Source of the DNA: an uncultured Lachnospiraceae bacterium
GTDB taxonomy: Bacteria; Bacillota; Clostridia; Lachnospirales; Lachnospiraceae
DNA: 64,000 nt
Assembly (NCBI GenBank): GCA_958402795.1
Contig: CATXUX010000013.1
Span: 32,185 to 96,184, forward strand
Direction of reading: 5' to 3'
The position numbers were made by a program, and so were the translations under genes. Below the pieces are notes generated by a model that worked only from the letters and a program-made list of their open reading frames with translations, was not told the DNA's origin and made no database searches. Positions 18,082 to 27,868 of the stretch are shown here, one piece after another; the first letter of the stretch is position 1, and every line of letters starts with the position of its first letter.

Positions 18082-18705
18082 GTGGCACAGATAATATGGA
18101 ATGGCAACAAAAACTGGGATGATGTTTGGGACGGTAGGCAGCCGTGGGACAGAGAGATTGCGGAAAAAAGCATTCCTGAAAACTCGGTTCTGATTGACAG
18201 ACCAGATGACATACTTAAGGCCTCAATTCCATACATGTTTTTCCCTTGCGTTGTATGCTTTGTTGCGATTTTTGCCAAAAAGGTGCAAGTAGATGAATTT
18301 ATATTTGATTTATGGTTTATGCCGCTGTCATTTATTATCGGCTTCTTTGTTGCAATGCCATTACATGAATTTCTTCATGCTATAAGCTATCCAAAGGGAG
18401 AAAAAGTTTACATAGGAGTATCTGTAAAACAGTTGAGAGCATATGCTGCGTCCTCTGCTGCCCTTAGCAGAGGACGATATATAATTATGTCATTGGCACC
18501 TATGATTCCGGGGATACTTTTACTTGCCGTTTTCTTGGTCTGCCCGATTACAATGAAGTGGTTGATGACAATATGTGTAGTGCCTGCGATTATGGGATTG
18601 ATTTCTCCGGCACCCGATTATATGGATATATTCATCATATTGCGGAAAGTACCGAAAGGAGCAACGATCCAGGCAACAGAAAATGGTTTGGTTTGGTATC
18701 TCTGA
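18082..18705 (+). CDS. DUF3267-type membrane metalloprotease-like protein
   Basis: 207 residues, GTG start at 18082 behind GGGAGG. Three or four membrane helices, with the zinc-site motif HEFLH in MPLHEFLHAISYPKG inside a helix, as in DUF3267 proteins, and a second helical pair SLAPMIPGILLLAVFLVCP. Whether it is an active protease is unknown. Confidence 0.8.
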   Translation: MAQIIWNGNKNWDDVWDGRQPWDREIAEKSIPENSVLIDRPDDILKASIPYMFFPCVVCFVAIFAKKVQVDEFIFDLWFMPLSFIIGFFVAMPLHEFLHAISYPKGEKVYIGVSVKQLRAYAASSAALSRGRYIIMSLAPMIPGILLLAVFLVCPITMKWLMTICVVPAIMGLISPAPDYMDIFIILRKVPKGATIQATENGLVWYL

Positions 18706-18874
18706 TACTATTGTCGTTCTAAAAAACGTTCTATAAAAAATATTCGTATCATAGCTTGTGCTGTCTTACTATCTCCTTTAGAAATATTTCTCACCTTTGC
18801 TTCTCAATCGCGATACTATTTTATATCCTCGACAGCTTCTCGATAAATTAGGAAGTTATCACTTTCTTCATTAT

Positions 18875-19207
18875 TTACAATTCGTAATAATAAAGACATA
18901 TATCTTCATAATGCCCATCTTTCATTCTAAAACCTTCTGGAATTGTACCCAAATGATGAAATTTTAATCGTTCATACAAATGACGTGCATGTATATTTGT
19001 AGCTACAACTGCATTAAACTGCATAATCCTAAAACCGCATTTTCGTCCTTGTTGCAGACAATCCTTTACAAGTCTCTCGCCTATATGTAATCCTCTCGCC
19101 TCCGAACTGACAGCGTAGCTTGCATTGCATATATGACCACATCTGCCAACATTATTCGGATGCAAAATATACATTCCGAGGATATCGCCATCTGTATTCT
19201 CTGCCAC
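18875..19207 (-). pseudogene. GNAT acetyltransferase, 5'-truncated
   Basis: 110 residues covering only the C-terminal two thirds of a GNAT: EARGLHIGERLVKDCLQQG is the acetyl-CoA loop, NIHARHLYERLKFHHLGTIP the end. The N-terminal 50-60 residues normal for the family are absent and no start with a ribosome site is seen. The frame is open a little further upstream (QTYCAVAENTDG). Confidence 0.65.
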
Positions 19208-19270
19208 AGCACAGTATGTCTGAAAATCGTTACTTTACTCTAAATGATAACACGGTCTCTGCTTCATAAA

Positions 19271-19543
19271 TTATCGTTTACCCTCTTTAATGAACATGAT
19301 CAGTTTTTCTACATCATCGAATTCATCATAATCCCCAACAATACCTTCCCGATGATATATAATACCGTTTTTCTCGTTGCGTTCTAAGCAGTCTAATAGC
19401 ATCTGTTCCCCGTATCTTTTAGCAAATAAGGTAAAACCATATGGTTTTATCTTGGACAGCAAGCCTTTTCTGCAATCTTCTATGCAGTTATAACAATGGT
19501 CGTAACCTTTTGCTATTGAACATTTCCTGAATTCCCGTTTCAT
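19271..19543 (-). CDS. DUF3795 family small cysteine-rich protein
   Basis: 90 residues from the ATG at 19543, with GGAGG upstream. The cysteine spacing C...CYNC..DC...(K)GLL at the N-terminus is that of DUF3795 proteins, which probably bind metal. Function unknown. Confidence 0.7.
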   Translation of the reverse strand: MKREFRKCSIAKGYDHCYNCIEDCRKGLLSKIKPYGFTLFAKRYGEQMLLDCLERNEKNGIIYHREGIVGDYDEFDDVEKLIMFIKEGKR

Positions 19544-19603
19544 AAAACACCTCCGCAACTCTCGATGAGTGGAGATTTTTCTATTGTTTCATATCCGCAT
19601 TCC

Positions 19604-19869
19604 CTAAAAACTTCTTCTGCTGTCATTTACAATCCGCCCTCCCTTAAACAATGACTTGTCAAAATGTTTCTTCAAAACGCATCGCTTTCTTTCTATGATT
19701 TCTCTGAAAATTCTGTTTCTCTCTTCTGAAGACCTTTTCTTATCCCCTTCACAAGTACGCTCCCATACAATATTATCCTTTTCATAAAATGGAATTTCAT
19801 ATTTTTTGAGATTTCTTTTGCTAAAGTCGTCTTCCCGCTGGCAACAGATCCTATTATATCTAGTTTCAT
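19604..19869 (-). pseudogene. P-loop nucleoside-kinase-like protein, frameshifted and truncated
   Basis: The ATG at 19869 opens a frame with a Walker A motif, MKLDIIGSVASGKTTLAKEI. After SK the reading must move to another frame (KKYEIPFYEKDNIVWER) across a run of six A, as if one A were lost. The C-terminal half is replaced by unrelated sequence. Remnant of an adenylate-kinase-like protein. Confidence 0.6.
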
Positions 19870-19983
19870 TCATCATTTTCCTCTATCATCCGTTCTATGG
19901 CAAATCCACTTTCGTTTCCTCAGTTACTTTAAAAGGGACTTGCATCCCAGCATCAGTCTCCAGATTATTCCGGAAAAACGGAT

Positions 19984-20451
19984 TTATCGAAATTTCTCTA
20001 ATCTCATTAACCCTTCTGAATCGGGTTTTTTAATTCCGTTTTTATAATCGTATCCCATCTTCCTATAAAATGGTGTTCCTGTAATTGATGCAGGTATCTC
20101 AACTCTTTTTGCCCTTAAAAAGTATTCATCCTGCTCAAGAGCTTGAATAATTTTTCTTCCAACTCCCTTTCCTTGATATTCAGGATGAACAAAAATGAGG
20201 AACATACTGCTCTCGTCTTCTTTATTCCAATATGGACCAATTGCTCCACATCCAATAATCTTATCGTTATCACATACAACATAAAAGTGTGTCCACTTTG
20301 CTCGTTCCAATATATTTGGAGGCTGTAGTACGCTTACCTCGTTTTCTATATAATCTGAAGAATAATCTTTTCTATTGGTTGTCCTAAGTGTTGTTGCAAT
20401 CAAGGCAGAAACTTCTTCTGCATCTTCTTGTTGAAATTTCCTTATATTCAT
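19984..20451 (-). CDS. GNAT N-acetyltransferase
   Basis: About 155 residues from the ATG at 20451, which has GGAGG upstream. The acetyl-CoA loop EYQGKGVGRKIIQALEQDE and the ending ITGTPFYRKMGYDYKNG are standard GNAT features. The substrate is unknown; the C-terminal DSEGLMRLEK strand resembles small-molecule acetyltransferases. Confidence 0.85.
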   Translation of the reverse strand: MNIRKFQQEDAEEVSALIATTLRTTNRKDYSSDYIENEVSVLQPPNILERAKWTHFYVVCDNDKIIGCGAIGPYWNKEDESSMFLIFVHPEYQGKGVGRKIIQALEQDEYFLRAKRVEIPASITGTPFYRKMGYDYKNGIKKPDSEGLMRLEKFR

Positions 20452-20515
20452 AGGATAAATCCTCCACAACTACTGATCCCTGGTTTCATTTATTATCTCG
20501 GTAAACTGGAAGTTA

Positions 20516-20650
20516 TCAATTACTTTCAACCACAATCTTTGCATGAATAGTATCGCCAGCATCAGCCGACAATTCCTTATCATTTCCTGTTCGACTTCCA
20601 CTAAAGGCCGACGTCTTACCACACGCAGTTAGAGATACAATAAGTGCCTT
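20516..20650 (-). pseudogene. Lipoprotein gene remnant
   Basis: A minus-strand frame reads ALIVSLTACGKTSAFSGS and ends HAKIVVESN. LTAC-G is a lipobox, but the basic start of the signal peptide is missing because the frame runs into the end of the next gene. A fragment of a small lipoprotein gene; weak evidence. Confidence 0.35.
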
Positions 20651-21418
20651 TTAGCATCCCCATATCTCATACACCGTATATGTATGACTGTAATGATATC
20701 CCAGTTTTTCTGCCAATGCCACTGACCATAGATTCTGTGCATCCCAACTCGGATACAGATTTCTTTCCAGACATTCCAGTATCAGGCCGGCTCCGCAGAT
20801 ATAGGCCAGTCCTCTTCTTCGGTATTGCTCGTGTGTGTCAATTTCTATCTCAATCCCGCCTTGATAACTGGCATAGGAAGACGCCCCGGAGACCGGTTCC
20901 CCGTCTTTTAAGATGACAACGCCCACCCCAAGTCTCCGGAAGGTGTCATAATCTTTATACTGCGCCACCCAGTCTTTGCACCATGCAAGCGTTCTGCATC
21001 GGTGGTAAAGTTCTTCGTCAATCAGCCGGATGGAATATTCTTCCGGAAGTGAAGCCACAGCACGGCGCAGTTTTCCCCGGTCAAATACATCCGGTTCTTT
21101 TCGGATTGCATATCGGGAAGTTTTCTTCGCCAGGTCTCCATAACATGTTTCGATCAGCTCCGCCCATGAAGCATTTTGGGGAACCAGAATCATAAAATCC
21201 TTCATACACCAGTCCGGTTTATATAGAATCAAATCCATGCACGGTTCTCCGGCAAAGAAAACAAAGTCTCCAAGAATCGCCATCGCTGATCGCGGGTTTT
21301 GAAGATTGTCTGCATAAATTTCTCCCATCACACCCTGCAGGCACGACCAGATCATCGTTTCTTCCCAGCCTTGAAATAAAGGCTCCACAATCTTTGTGTC
21401 TGAGATTTTTTCAATCAT
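20651..21418 (-). CDS. GNAT-related acetyltransferase of the two-domain type
   Basis: 255 residues. The N-terminal half (residues 1-140) is a degenerate GNAT-like domain. The C-terminal half carries GGIEIEIDTHEQYRRRGLAYICGAGLILECLERN and ends with a Trp-rich segment, as in GNAT_acetyltran proteins. Its start overlaps the stop of the HAD-GNAT gene by 4 bp, so the two are co-translated. Substrate unknown. Confidence 0.78.
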   Translation of the reverse strand: MIEKISDTKIVEPLFQGWEETMIWSCLQGVMGEIYADNLQNPRSAMAILGDFVFFAGEPCMDLILYKPDWCMKDFMILVPQNASWAELIETCYGDLAKKTSRYAIRKEPDVFDRGKLRRAVASLPEEYSIRLIDEELYHRCRTLAWCKDWVAQYKDYDTFRRLGVGVVILKDGEPVSGASSYASYQGGIEIEIDTHEQYRRRGLAYICGAGLILECLERNLYPSWDAQNLWSVALAEKLGYHYSHTYTVYEIWGC

Positions 21419-22575
21419 TTTTCCTCCCTCTTCACCGAATAAATCAGATGCGGCATGTCCATGCCATAATAGTGCTTCGTAAACTTCCCGCGCACCGTCA
21501 TGCCGTTTCTGAGAGCAACCTTCTGCGACGGGATATTATTTTCGCGGATGATAGAATACACTTCTTCTGCATGAAGCGTTTCGAATGCATACTCTTTACA
21601 GGAGACGGCGGCCTCCGTGGCAAGTCCCTGATGCCAGTAATCCTTCCGGAATAAATATCCCACCTCAAGGACTTCTTTTCCGTCACAATCCTGCATCGTC
21701 AGTCCGCATTGCCCGATCAGTTCACCACTGCGTTTCTCGATCACCGCCCACAGTCCGAATCCATAATCCTGATACCGCCTGATCTGCCGGTCGAGCCACT
21801 CCTGCACTTCTTCGTCTGAAAATCCATGTTCATACGCATACATCACTTCCGAATCCTTTAACATTTTACACAGGGAATCAAAATCACCCTGATTCAATTC
21901 CCGCAGATAAAGCCGGTCTGTTTCCAGAATCCTCATGATAACCGGATAAATATCTTCTACGTTTTCTGCGATATAAGCTGCCCCTGCCTTTTTCAGTTCC
22001 TCGTAATCTCCGTATCCGTACAGAACGCCCAGGGAATCAATCCCAGCTTTTCCGGCTCCCAGAATATCATGCTCCCTGTCGCCGACCATCAGAACCTTTG
22101 AGCGATCCGAAATATGACCGTTCTGAAGCGCATAGCAGATTACTTCATCCTTCTTGGTCCGTGTTCCGTCCATATTTGCCCCTGCAATATAGGTAAAATA
22201 TTTTTCCAGATTAAAATGTTTCAGGATTGTTTTTGCAAATTCTTCCGGCTTTGAAGTCGCAACAAGTAATGTTTTTCCCGAAGCATACAACATTTTCAGC
22301 AAAGATTCTATTCCTTCGTATACGACATTCTCAAAAATCCCTTTTTCCCGATAATATTCTCTGTAATATTCCACCGCCCTTTTGGCTTCCTCCGGAGAAA
22401 AACTGTAATATTTCTCAAAAGATTCCTGAAGCGGAGGTCCGATAAACTTGTATAACTCTGTTCTGTCTGCCACTTCGATTCCATATTTCTTTAAAGAATA
22501 TGCCACGGAATTGGTAATTCCCAATGCCGAATCTGTCAAAGTTCCATCTAAATCAAATAAAATCACATCATACAT
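21415..22575 (-). CDS. HAD phosphatase-GNAT acetyltransferase fusion protein
   Basis: About 386 residues. Residues 1-205 are a complete phosphoglycolate-phosphatase-like HAD hydrolase: FDLDGTLTDS, VATSKPE, and MVGDREHDILGA. Residues 215-386 are a RimJ-type GNAT: TDRLYLREL, DYWHQGLATEAAVSCKEYA, and NIPSQKVALRNGM. The link is in frame and lacks a stop, so this is a true fusion. The acetyltransferase may protect or modify the compound the phosphatase releases. Start at 22575 (or 22584). Confidence 0.85.
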   Translation of the reverse strand: MYDVILFDLDGTLTDSALGITNSVAYSLKKYGIEVADRTELYKFIGPPLQESFEKYYSFSPEEAKRAVEYYREYYREKGIFENVVYEGIESLLKMLYASGKTLLVATSKPEEFAKTILKHFNLEKYFTYIAGANMDGTRTKKDEVICYALQNGHISDRSKVLMVGDREHDILGAGKAGIDSLGVLYGYGDYEELKKAGAAYIAENVEDIYPVIMRILETDRLYLRELNQGDFDSLCKMLKDSEVMYAYEHGFSDEEVQEWLDRQIRRYQDYGFGLWAVIEKRSGELIGQCGLTMQDCDGKEVLEVGYLFRKDYWHQGLATEAAVSCKEYAFETLHAEEVYSIIRENNIPSQKVALRNGMTVRGKFTKHYYGMDMPHLIYSVKREEK

Positions 22576-22720
22576 AAAATTCATCCTCTTTTTCTCATGA
22601 TACGCTTTCTCTTATCTTATCATAGTTTTCCACCGCAAAAAAGACAGAACTCATTTTCCCTGACAGGTGTTTTTGTTTCCTGCCGGTTGACTTTTATCCG
22701 GAAAGTATCGCTGCAATCCA

Positions 22721-22749
22721 TTGTGTTTCTTGCCCGTCTTGGATACAAT
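22721..22749 (+). promoter_or_regulatory. Sigma-A-type promoter of the XRE-ABC operon
   Basis: TTGTGT (22721-22726) and TACAAT (22744-22749) with a 17-bp spacer, followed 12 bp later by AGGAGGGAG and the ATG at 22772. Confidence 0.6.
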
Positions 22750-22771
22750 AAATACAAAGGAGGGAGAACAG

Positions 22772-23905
22772 ATGAATACATTCCATTTTTCCACAAATAT
22801 TACAAGGCTTCGGCATGAAAAAAATTTGACGCAGGAACAACTGGCTGATTTTCTGGGGATCACAAAGGCTTCCGTTTCCAAATGGGAAAACAGGCAGAGT
22901 CTGCCGGACGTCGTTCTGCTTCCGCGCCTTGCCGCTTTTTTTGACGTCACGATCGATGAATTGCTTGGATACGAGCCGCAGCTTAGTAAAGAGCAGATAC
23001 AGAAATTATATCAGGAACTGGCTTCTGATTTTACAAGGCAGCCTTTTGAGGACGTCATGAAAAAGAGTCAGTCGCTTGTCAGAAATTATTATTCCTGCTA
23101 TCCGTTTCTTTTTCAGATCTGCACGCTGTGGCTGAATCATTTTATGCTGGCAGACACACCGGAGCGCCGGACGGAAATCCTGACTGATATTTCTGATCTG
23201 TGCAGTCATATCATCTCGGACTGCCGGGAGATCGACCAATGTAACGACGCCCTGATTCTCCGTGCCTGTGCGGCTCTGCAGCTCGGGAAAGCGCAGGACG
23301 CAGCCGAAACGCTGGAAGGACTTTTGAACCCCTGCCGTCTTTCTTCTCAGGCTGACACGCTGCTGATTCAGGCGTATCAAATGACCGGTGAAGCCGACAA
23401 GGCAAACCGCTTTACGCAGATCAGCATGTTTACGCATCTTCTCGCCCTGATCGCAGACGCCACACAATATCTCGGGATTCACAATCATGATCTTGCTGTC
23501 TGCACGGAAACTATACAGCGGGTCGATGCACTCATGAAGGTCTGGCAGATTGAACAGCTTCACCCGAATTGTGCCGCGCTGTTCCACTATCAGACCGCTA
23601 TTGTATACTGTCTGCATGGCAAAAAAGAAGACGCGCTGGCACGGTTAGAACGATATGCCGCTCTCATCCGGTATATGCTGCTTGACGACGCACATCTCCA
23701 ACTGCATGGAGACGCTTATTTTGACGCGATTGAACCTTGGTTTGAAGCATCCGGCAGTGGAATCGCACCGCCCAGAAGCAAGACCTTTATTCCGGATAAT
23801 GCATTACAAGCCTTATCCCACCCCTGTTTTTCCATCCTGGAAGAGGAGCCGGATTTCCAAAGAATCCGGAAATTATTGAAAAAGGAGGCTGAAAAATATG
23901 ACTGA
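22772..23905 (+). CDS. XRE regulator with C-terminal TPR-like domain
   Basis: About 377 residues. The N-terminal helix-turn-helix (residues 8-62) reads TQEQLADFLGITKASVSKWENRQSLPD. The remaining 300 residues are all helical and TPR-like, the layout of transcription factors that sense a ligand or peptide. It overlaps the small membrane protein gene by 8 bp and heads the ABC exporter operon, which it probably controls. Confidence 0.88.
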   Translation: MNTFHFSTNITRLRHEKNLTQEQLADFLGITKASVSKWENRQSLPDVVLLPRLAAFFDVTIDELLGYEPQLSKEQIQKLYQELASDFTRQPFEDVMKKSQSLVRNYYSCYPFLFQICTLWLNHFMLADTPERRTEILTDISDLCSHIISDCREIDQCNDALILRACAALQLGKAQDAAETLEGLLNPCRLSSQADTLLIQAYQMTGEADKANRFTQISMFTHLLALIADATQYLGIHNHDLAVCTETIQRVDALMKVWQIEQLHPNCAALFHYQTAIVYCLHGKKEDALARLERYAALIRYMLLDDAHLQLHGDAYFDAIEPWFEASGSGIAPPRSKTFIPDNALQALSHPCFSILEEEPDFQRIRKLLKKEAEKYD

Positions 23906-24101
23906 TCTTTCTGAAATCCTGCCGTTTTTGATTCCGCTGATTCTTGCAGAACTGGCGCTTTTGATCTACACGCTGCGGCATATACTCACGCATACGGACT
24001 ATAAGCACGGGAACCGGGCGCTGTGGCTTATTGTCGTCATCATAGGGATGAATTTCATAGGTCCGGTATTCTATTTCTTATTTGGAAAAGAGGAGGACTG
24101 A
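23898..24101 (+). CDS. Small PLDc_N-type membrane protein
   Basis: 67 residues with two helices (ILPFLIPLILAELALLIYTL and LWLIVVIIGMNFIGPVFYFL) and the ending FGKEED. This is the phospholipase-D N-terminal (PLDc_N) membrane domain standing alone, commonly found beside ABC-2 exporters. Its stop is directly followed by the ATPase ATG. Confidence 0.78.
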   Translation: MTDLSEILPFLIPLILAELALLIYTLRHILTHTDYKHGNRALWLIVVIIGMNFIGPVFYFLFGKEED

Positions 24102-25004
24102 ATGGATATACTGACACTTTCTCATGTATCAAAATCTTTTGGAAAAAACAAGGTCCTGACCGATCTTCGGCTGACAGTGCCGGAACATTCTATATTTGGC
24201 TTTATCGGGCAAAACGGCGCCGGAAAAACAACGGCCATGAAGATCATTCTCGGATTGCTGAAGGCCGACAGCGGCACGGTCACGGTTCACGGCGAACCGG
24301 TCACATTCGGGCAGACACGGACCAACCGTTTTATCGGTTATCTTCCGGATGTTCCGGAATTTTACGGATTTATGACGCCCGCCGAGTATCTGACCCTGTG
24401 CGGGGAGATCACAGGAATGACAAAAACAGATCTTCATGCACGAATTCCGGAGCTTTTATCCCTCGTCGGTCTGGAGCATGATAAAAAACGGATCTCCGGT
24501 TTTTCCCGCGGAATGAAGCAGCGTCTCGGCATCGCCCAGGCGCTTCTGAACCGCCCGAAGCTCCTGATCTGTGATGAACCCACTTCCGCGCTGGATCCTG
24601 CCGGGAGAAAAGAAATCCTCGACATTCTGCATTCTGTAAAAAAGGATACGACCGTTTTGTTCTCCACACATATTTTGTCAGATGTCGAACGAATCTGTGA
24701 TGAAATTGCCTTTTTACATCAGGGCAGCATTGTCCTCCGGGGAACGCTGGAGGAAATCCGGCATCTGCACCGGGAAGCCGGATTTGAGATGGAATTCTTT
24801 ACGCCGGAAAATGCCGCACATTTTCTGCCGCTCTGCCCCCGCGCCCGGCAGATGAGCAGCCGGGTCCTGCGCTTCGAAAATGGCACTGCCGCCGATATGC
24901 AGGCTGTCATGCAGCTTGCCGTTCAAAACCAGATTTCCCTACAACGGCTGGAAATGCTGGAACCAACACTGGAGACTTTATTTATGGAGGTGATTCAGCG
25001 ATGA
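24102..25004 (+). CDS. ABC exporter ATP-binding protein
   Basis: 300 residues: Walker A GQNGAGKTTA, signature FSRGMKQRLGIAQAL, Walker B LLICDEPTSALDP and the switch His in FSTHILSDVE. A C-terminal 80-residue extension is typical of bacitracin/lantibiotic-type and ABC-2 exporters. It overlaps the permease by 4 bp. Confidence 0.93.
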   Translation: MDILTLSHVSKSFGKNKVLTDLRLTVPEHSIFGFIGQNGAGKTTAMKIILGLLKADSGTVTVHGEPVTFGQTRTNRFIGYLPDVPEFYGFMTPAEYLTLCGEITGMTKTDLHARIPELLSLVGLEHDKKRISGFSRGMKQRLGIAQALLNRPKLLICDEPTSALDPAGRKEILDILHSVKKDTTVLFSTHILSDVERICDEIAFLHQGSIVLRGTLEEIRHLHREAGFEMEFFTPENAAHFLPLCPRARQMSSRVLRFENGTAADMQAVMQLAVQNQISLQRLEMLEPTLETLFMEVIQR

Positions 25005-25771
25005 AACAACTGACTGCATTTACCAAAAAAGAACTGATGGAATGGAACCGTACCGGGAAAAGCCTGCTGTTTTTACTCCTGTTTGTTCTCTTCGGGATCA
25101 TGAACCCTGCCATTGCAAAGCTCACGCCCTGGCTTATGGACGTCATGGCGGAAAGTCTTACGGAATCCGGTCTTGCCGTAACCGAAGTAGAAGTCAATGC
25201 GCTGACTTCATGGACGCAGTTTTATAAAAATATACCCATCGCGCTGATCGTTTTCCTCCTGTTATCCGGCGGGATCCTGACTGCGGAATATCAGAGGGGA
25301 ACACTCATCAACATGCTCACCAAAGGACTGCACCGCTGGAAAGTCATCGTATCAAAATCCGCGGTCGTAGTCATACTGTGGACGGCTGGATTTTGGATGT
25401 GCTACGGCATCACTTGCGGATATAATGCATGGTTCTGGGACAACCATATCGTCTCCCATCCTGTATTTGCGGCATTCTGCTTTTATCTTCTCGGTATATG
25501 GCTGATTTCACTGGTTCTGCTGACGTCTGTGCTTTTTAGTAACACCTCTGCCGTACTTGCGGCATCCGGCGGAATCTTCCTGATCATCTATCTTGCCGGG
25601 TTCTTTCCGGCAGTCAAAGAATATCTGCCCGGACAACTGCTCGGATCCTCCGAACTGCTGACCGGACTGAACACACCGTCCGGATACTATGCTGCAATCG
25701 GAGTCACAGCGCTGCTTGCCATTATCAATATCGGTGCGGCTGTCATTTTCTTTAATAAAAAAATGCTGTGA
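25001..25771 (+). CDS. ABC-2 type permease
   Basis: 256 residues with six hydrophobic helices, an N-terminal cytoplasmic helix (TAFTKKELMEWNRTGKSLLF), and a large loop after helix 1. It pairs with the upstream ATPase. The cargo is unknown: peptide antibiotic export or resistance is usual for this class. It ends immediately next to the convergent response regulator gene. Confidence 0.88.
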   Translation: MKQLTAFTKKELMEWNRTGKSLLFLLLFVLFGIMNPAIAKLTPWLMDVMAESLTESGLAVTEVEVNALTSWTQFYKNIPIALIVFLLLSGGILTAEYQRGTLINMLTKGLHRWKVIVSKSAVVVILWTAGFWMCYGITCGYNAWFWDNHIVSHPVFAAFCFYLLGIWLISLVLLTSVLFSNTSAVLAASGGIFLIIYLAGFFPAVKEYLPGQLLGSSELLTGLNTPSGYYAAIGVTALLAIINIGAAVIFFNKKML

Positions 25772-26506
25772 TCACCTTTCTGCCGGATACTCCGGCAGTT
25801 TATTCAGACGGTATCCTGCTCCCCACACAGTCTCCAGAATCCGCGGGTTTTTGCTGTCATCCTCAATCTTTTCACGGATCCGGTTGATATGAACCATGAC
25901 GGTCGCACTGTCGCCCACATAATCGTATCCCCATATTTTCTCAAAAATCTGCTCTTTGGAAAATACAATATTCGGATTCATCGCAAAAAACTTTAAAATC
26001 TCAAACTCCCGGTTCGGAAATTTGATTTCTTTCTCTCTCTTATAGACTTTCCAGCTATTGACCAGAATCCGCAGATCGTGAATGCGGATTTCTTCCGGTT
26101 CTTCATTACCATCTTTTCCCGATTTCTGCCGCAGCCGTTCATACTGCCGCAGATTTGCATGAACTCTCGCAACCAGCTCCGCCGGATCAAAAGGTTTCGC
26201 AATATAATCGTCTGCGCCAAGTCCCAGTCCTCTGATCTTATCTACGGATTCCGTTCTTGCCGTGACCATGAGAATCGGAATATCAATACGGTCTCTGATT
26301 TCCCTGCATACTTCATATCCGCTTTTTCCCGGAAGCATCAGATCCAGCAGTACCAGATCAAAGTGTTCTTCCTGAATCGCCTCTGCAACTGCTGTCCCTT
26401 CCGTTATGATTTTTGTTTCAAATCCCGACGAATTCAGATACGCTTCTTCCACCATGCTGATGTCTGCATCGTCTTCTACGATCAGGATTTTTTTGTGATC
26501 TGCCAT
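25772..26506 (-). CDS. OmpR-family response regulator
   Basis: 244 residues: receiver with LIVEDDAD, phospho-Asp in LVLLDLMLPG and Lys in YIAKPFDP; C-terminal winged helix with FPNREFEILKFFAMNP and ATVMVHINRIREKIE. It is 6 bp downstream of its kinase gene. Confidence 0.94.
   Translation of the reverse strand: MADHKKILIVEDDADISMVEEAYLNSSGFETKIITEGTAVAEAIQEEHFDLVLLDLMLPGKSGYEVCREIRDRIDIPILMVTARTESVDKIRGLGLGADDYIAKPFDPAELVARVHANLRQYERLRQKSGKDGNEEPEEIRIHDLRILVNSWKVYKREKEIKFPNREFEILKFFAMNPNIVFSKEQIFEKIWGYDYVGDSATVMVHINRIREKIEDDSKNPRILETVWGAGYRLNKLPEYPAER
25780..25798. terminator. Hairpin shared by two convergent genes
   Basis: CTGCCGG (25780-25786) and CCGGCAG (25792-25798) form a 7-bp stem with a 5-nt loop inside the last codons of the response regulator gene, one to three codons from the end of the permease gene. 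It may terminate the ABC operon. The T-tract on that side is weak. Confidence 0.5.
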
Positions 26507-26512
26507 CTTCTG

Positions 26513-27667
26513 TTATTCCTCTCTGACTTCCTTCAGTTCCAGATATACCGCAAGTCCATCTGCATTTTCTGCCCGGACACTTCCACCCATTGCCCCCATT
26601 AAATATTTTACAATATATAAGCCAAGTCCGTTTCCTTCTCTCTTGTTTCTGGATTCATCTCCGCAGTAAAACTCATCAAAAATATATAGGAGCTTTTCTT
26701 GCGGTACACCGACTCCGTTATCGTGAAAACAGATATTTACTCCTTTTTCTGTTCTCCTCAGTGTGATTTCCACCCGAAGCGGCGTCTTCTCACCGTATTT
26801 TCTGCTGTTCTCCCAGAGATTATCCAATATCCGCTGAAACTGCTCCGGATCAACCGATACTTCTGCAGTAATCCCTTTTGTATCTACCGTAATTTGTTCC
26901 CGCGCTTCATCTGATGTCTCCCGCTTTCCTTTCCCATAGTTTTCCAGAAAAGAGGCAATTTCTATGGTCTGCACAGAGATCGGCAGGTTTCCCGTCTCCA
27001 TTCTGGACAAATACAGCAGTTGATTCAATAGCGTATCCATATCTCCCGTCCGCCGGTAAGCTGCCTGCAGAAACTTCTCCTGCTGCGCAGGCGTAGACGC
27101 GACTCCATCCAACAGAGCCTTGATCGTTCCTTTCATTGCCGTCAGAGGCGTACGCAGATCATGAGAAATCCCCGCGATCATATCCGTCCTTGCTTTTTCA
27201 TACTTCCGGTTCTTTTCCTGCTCCGCCAGAATAGACGCCTGCATATCGTTAAATGCAGCACATACATTTTCAAATTCCCGGTCTCCCGTATACACGATCT
27301 CCTGTGTCAGATCGTTTTCCTGAATTCTTTTCGTGCCTTCCGCCAGAGCATCCAGCGGCTCCATGATGTGATCGGTCAGATTTTTCGTAAAAAACTGACT
27401 GATGATCACAAGAACGATCATGCACAGAATCCCATCCGCCCCGAAAATGAAAATAAATTCGTCTCTGTGAACCGTCCAGTCCTCCAGCAGATCGTCTAGT
27501 TCGTTCACATCCGTAACACCCTCCACGGACTCCCTGAACTCTGTCTCGATTGATTCCGCGTACAGCTTGACCACAAGCAGATTGATGATGAGGAACGCAA
27601 CCAGCGTCACCACCACCATCAGTGCATTTGACAGAAAAATCCTCCTTTTTACCGTTTCCTTTTCCAT
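26513..27667 (-). CDS. HisKA sensor histidine kinase
   Basis: 384 residues: membrane helix at residues 11-32, a short extracytoplasmic loop, second helix at about 72-92, HAMP linker, HisKA with the phospho-acceptor in AGISHDLRTPLTAMKG, and the HATPase N-box DNLWENSRKYG. The short sensor loop suits cell-envelope-stress kinases. Forms a pair with the OmpR regulator and may respond to the adjacent exporter system. Confidence 0.93.
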   Translation of the reverse strand: MEKETVKRRIFLSNALMVVVTLVAFLIINLLVVKLYAESIETEFRESVEGVTDVNELDDLLEDWTVHRDEFIFIFGADGILCMIVLVIISQFFTKNLTDHIMEPLDALAEGTKRIQENDLTQEIVYTGDREFENVCAAFNDMQASILAEQEKNRKYEKARTDMIAGISHDLRTPLTAMKGTIKALLDGVASTPAQQEKFLQAAYRRTGDMDTLLNQLLYLSRMETGNLPISVQTIEIASFLENYGKGKRETSDEAREQITVDTKGITAEVSVDPEQFQRILDNLWENSRKYGEKTPLRVEITLRRTEKGVNICFHDNGVGVPQEKLLYIFDEFYCGDESRNKREGNGLGLYIVKYLMGAMGGSVRAENADGLAVYLELKEVREE

Positions 27668-27868
27668 GAAAACCTCCCACAGCCTTTTTCCGGCATCTCG
27701 ATATCTCCGTTCTCTGATGTGTTCATGTATCTATGATACGATCCGCTGTTAAATAAACACAGTTAAAAAGCTAAACAATTCCTAAATAGTTTCATGGAAA
27801 TGATATCTCGTTTTCGACATTTTCGCAATGATTTTTTATTGTTTGAAGTTGCACCCGGCATGTCATGT

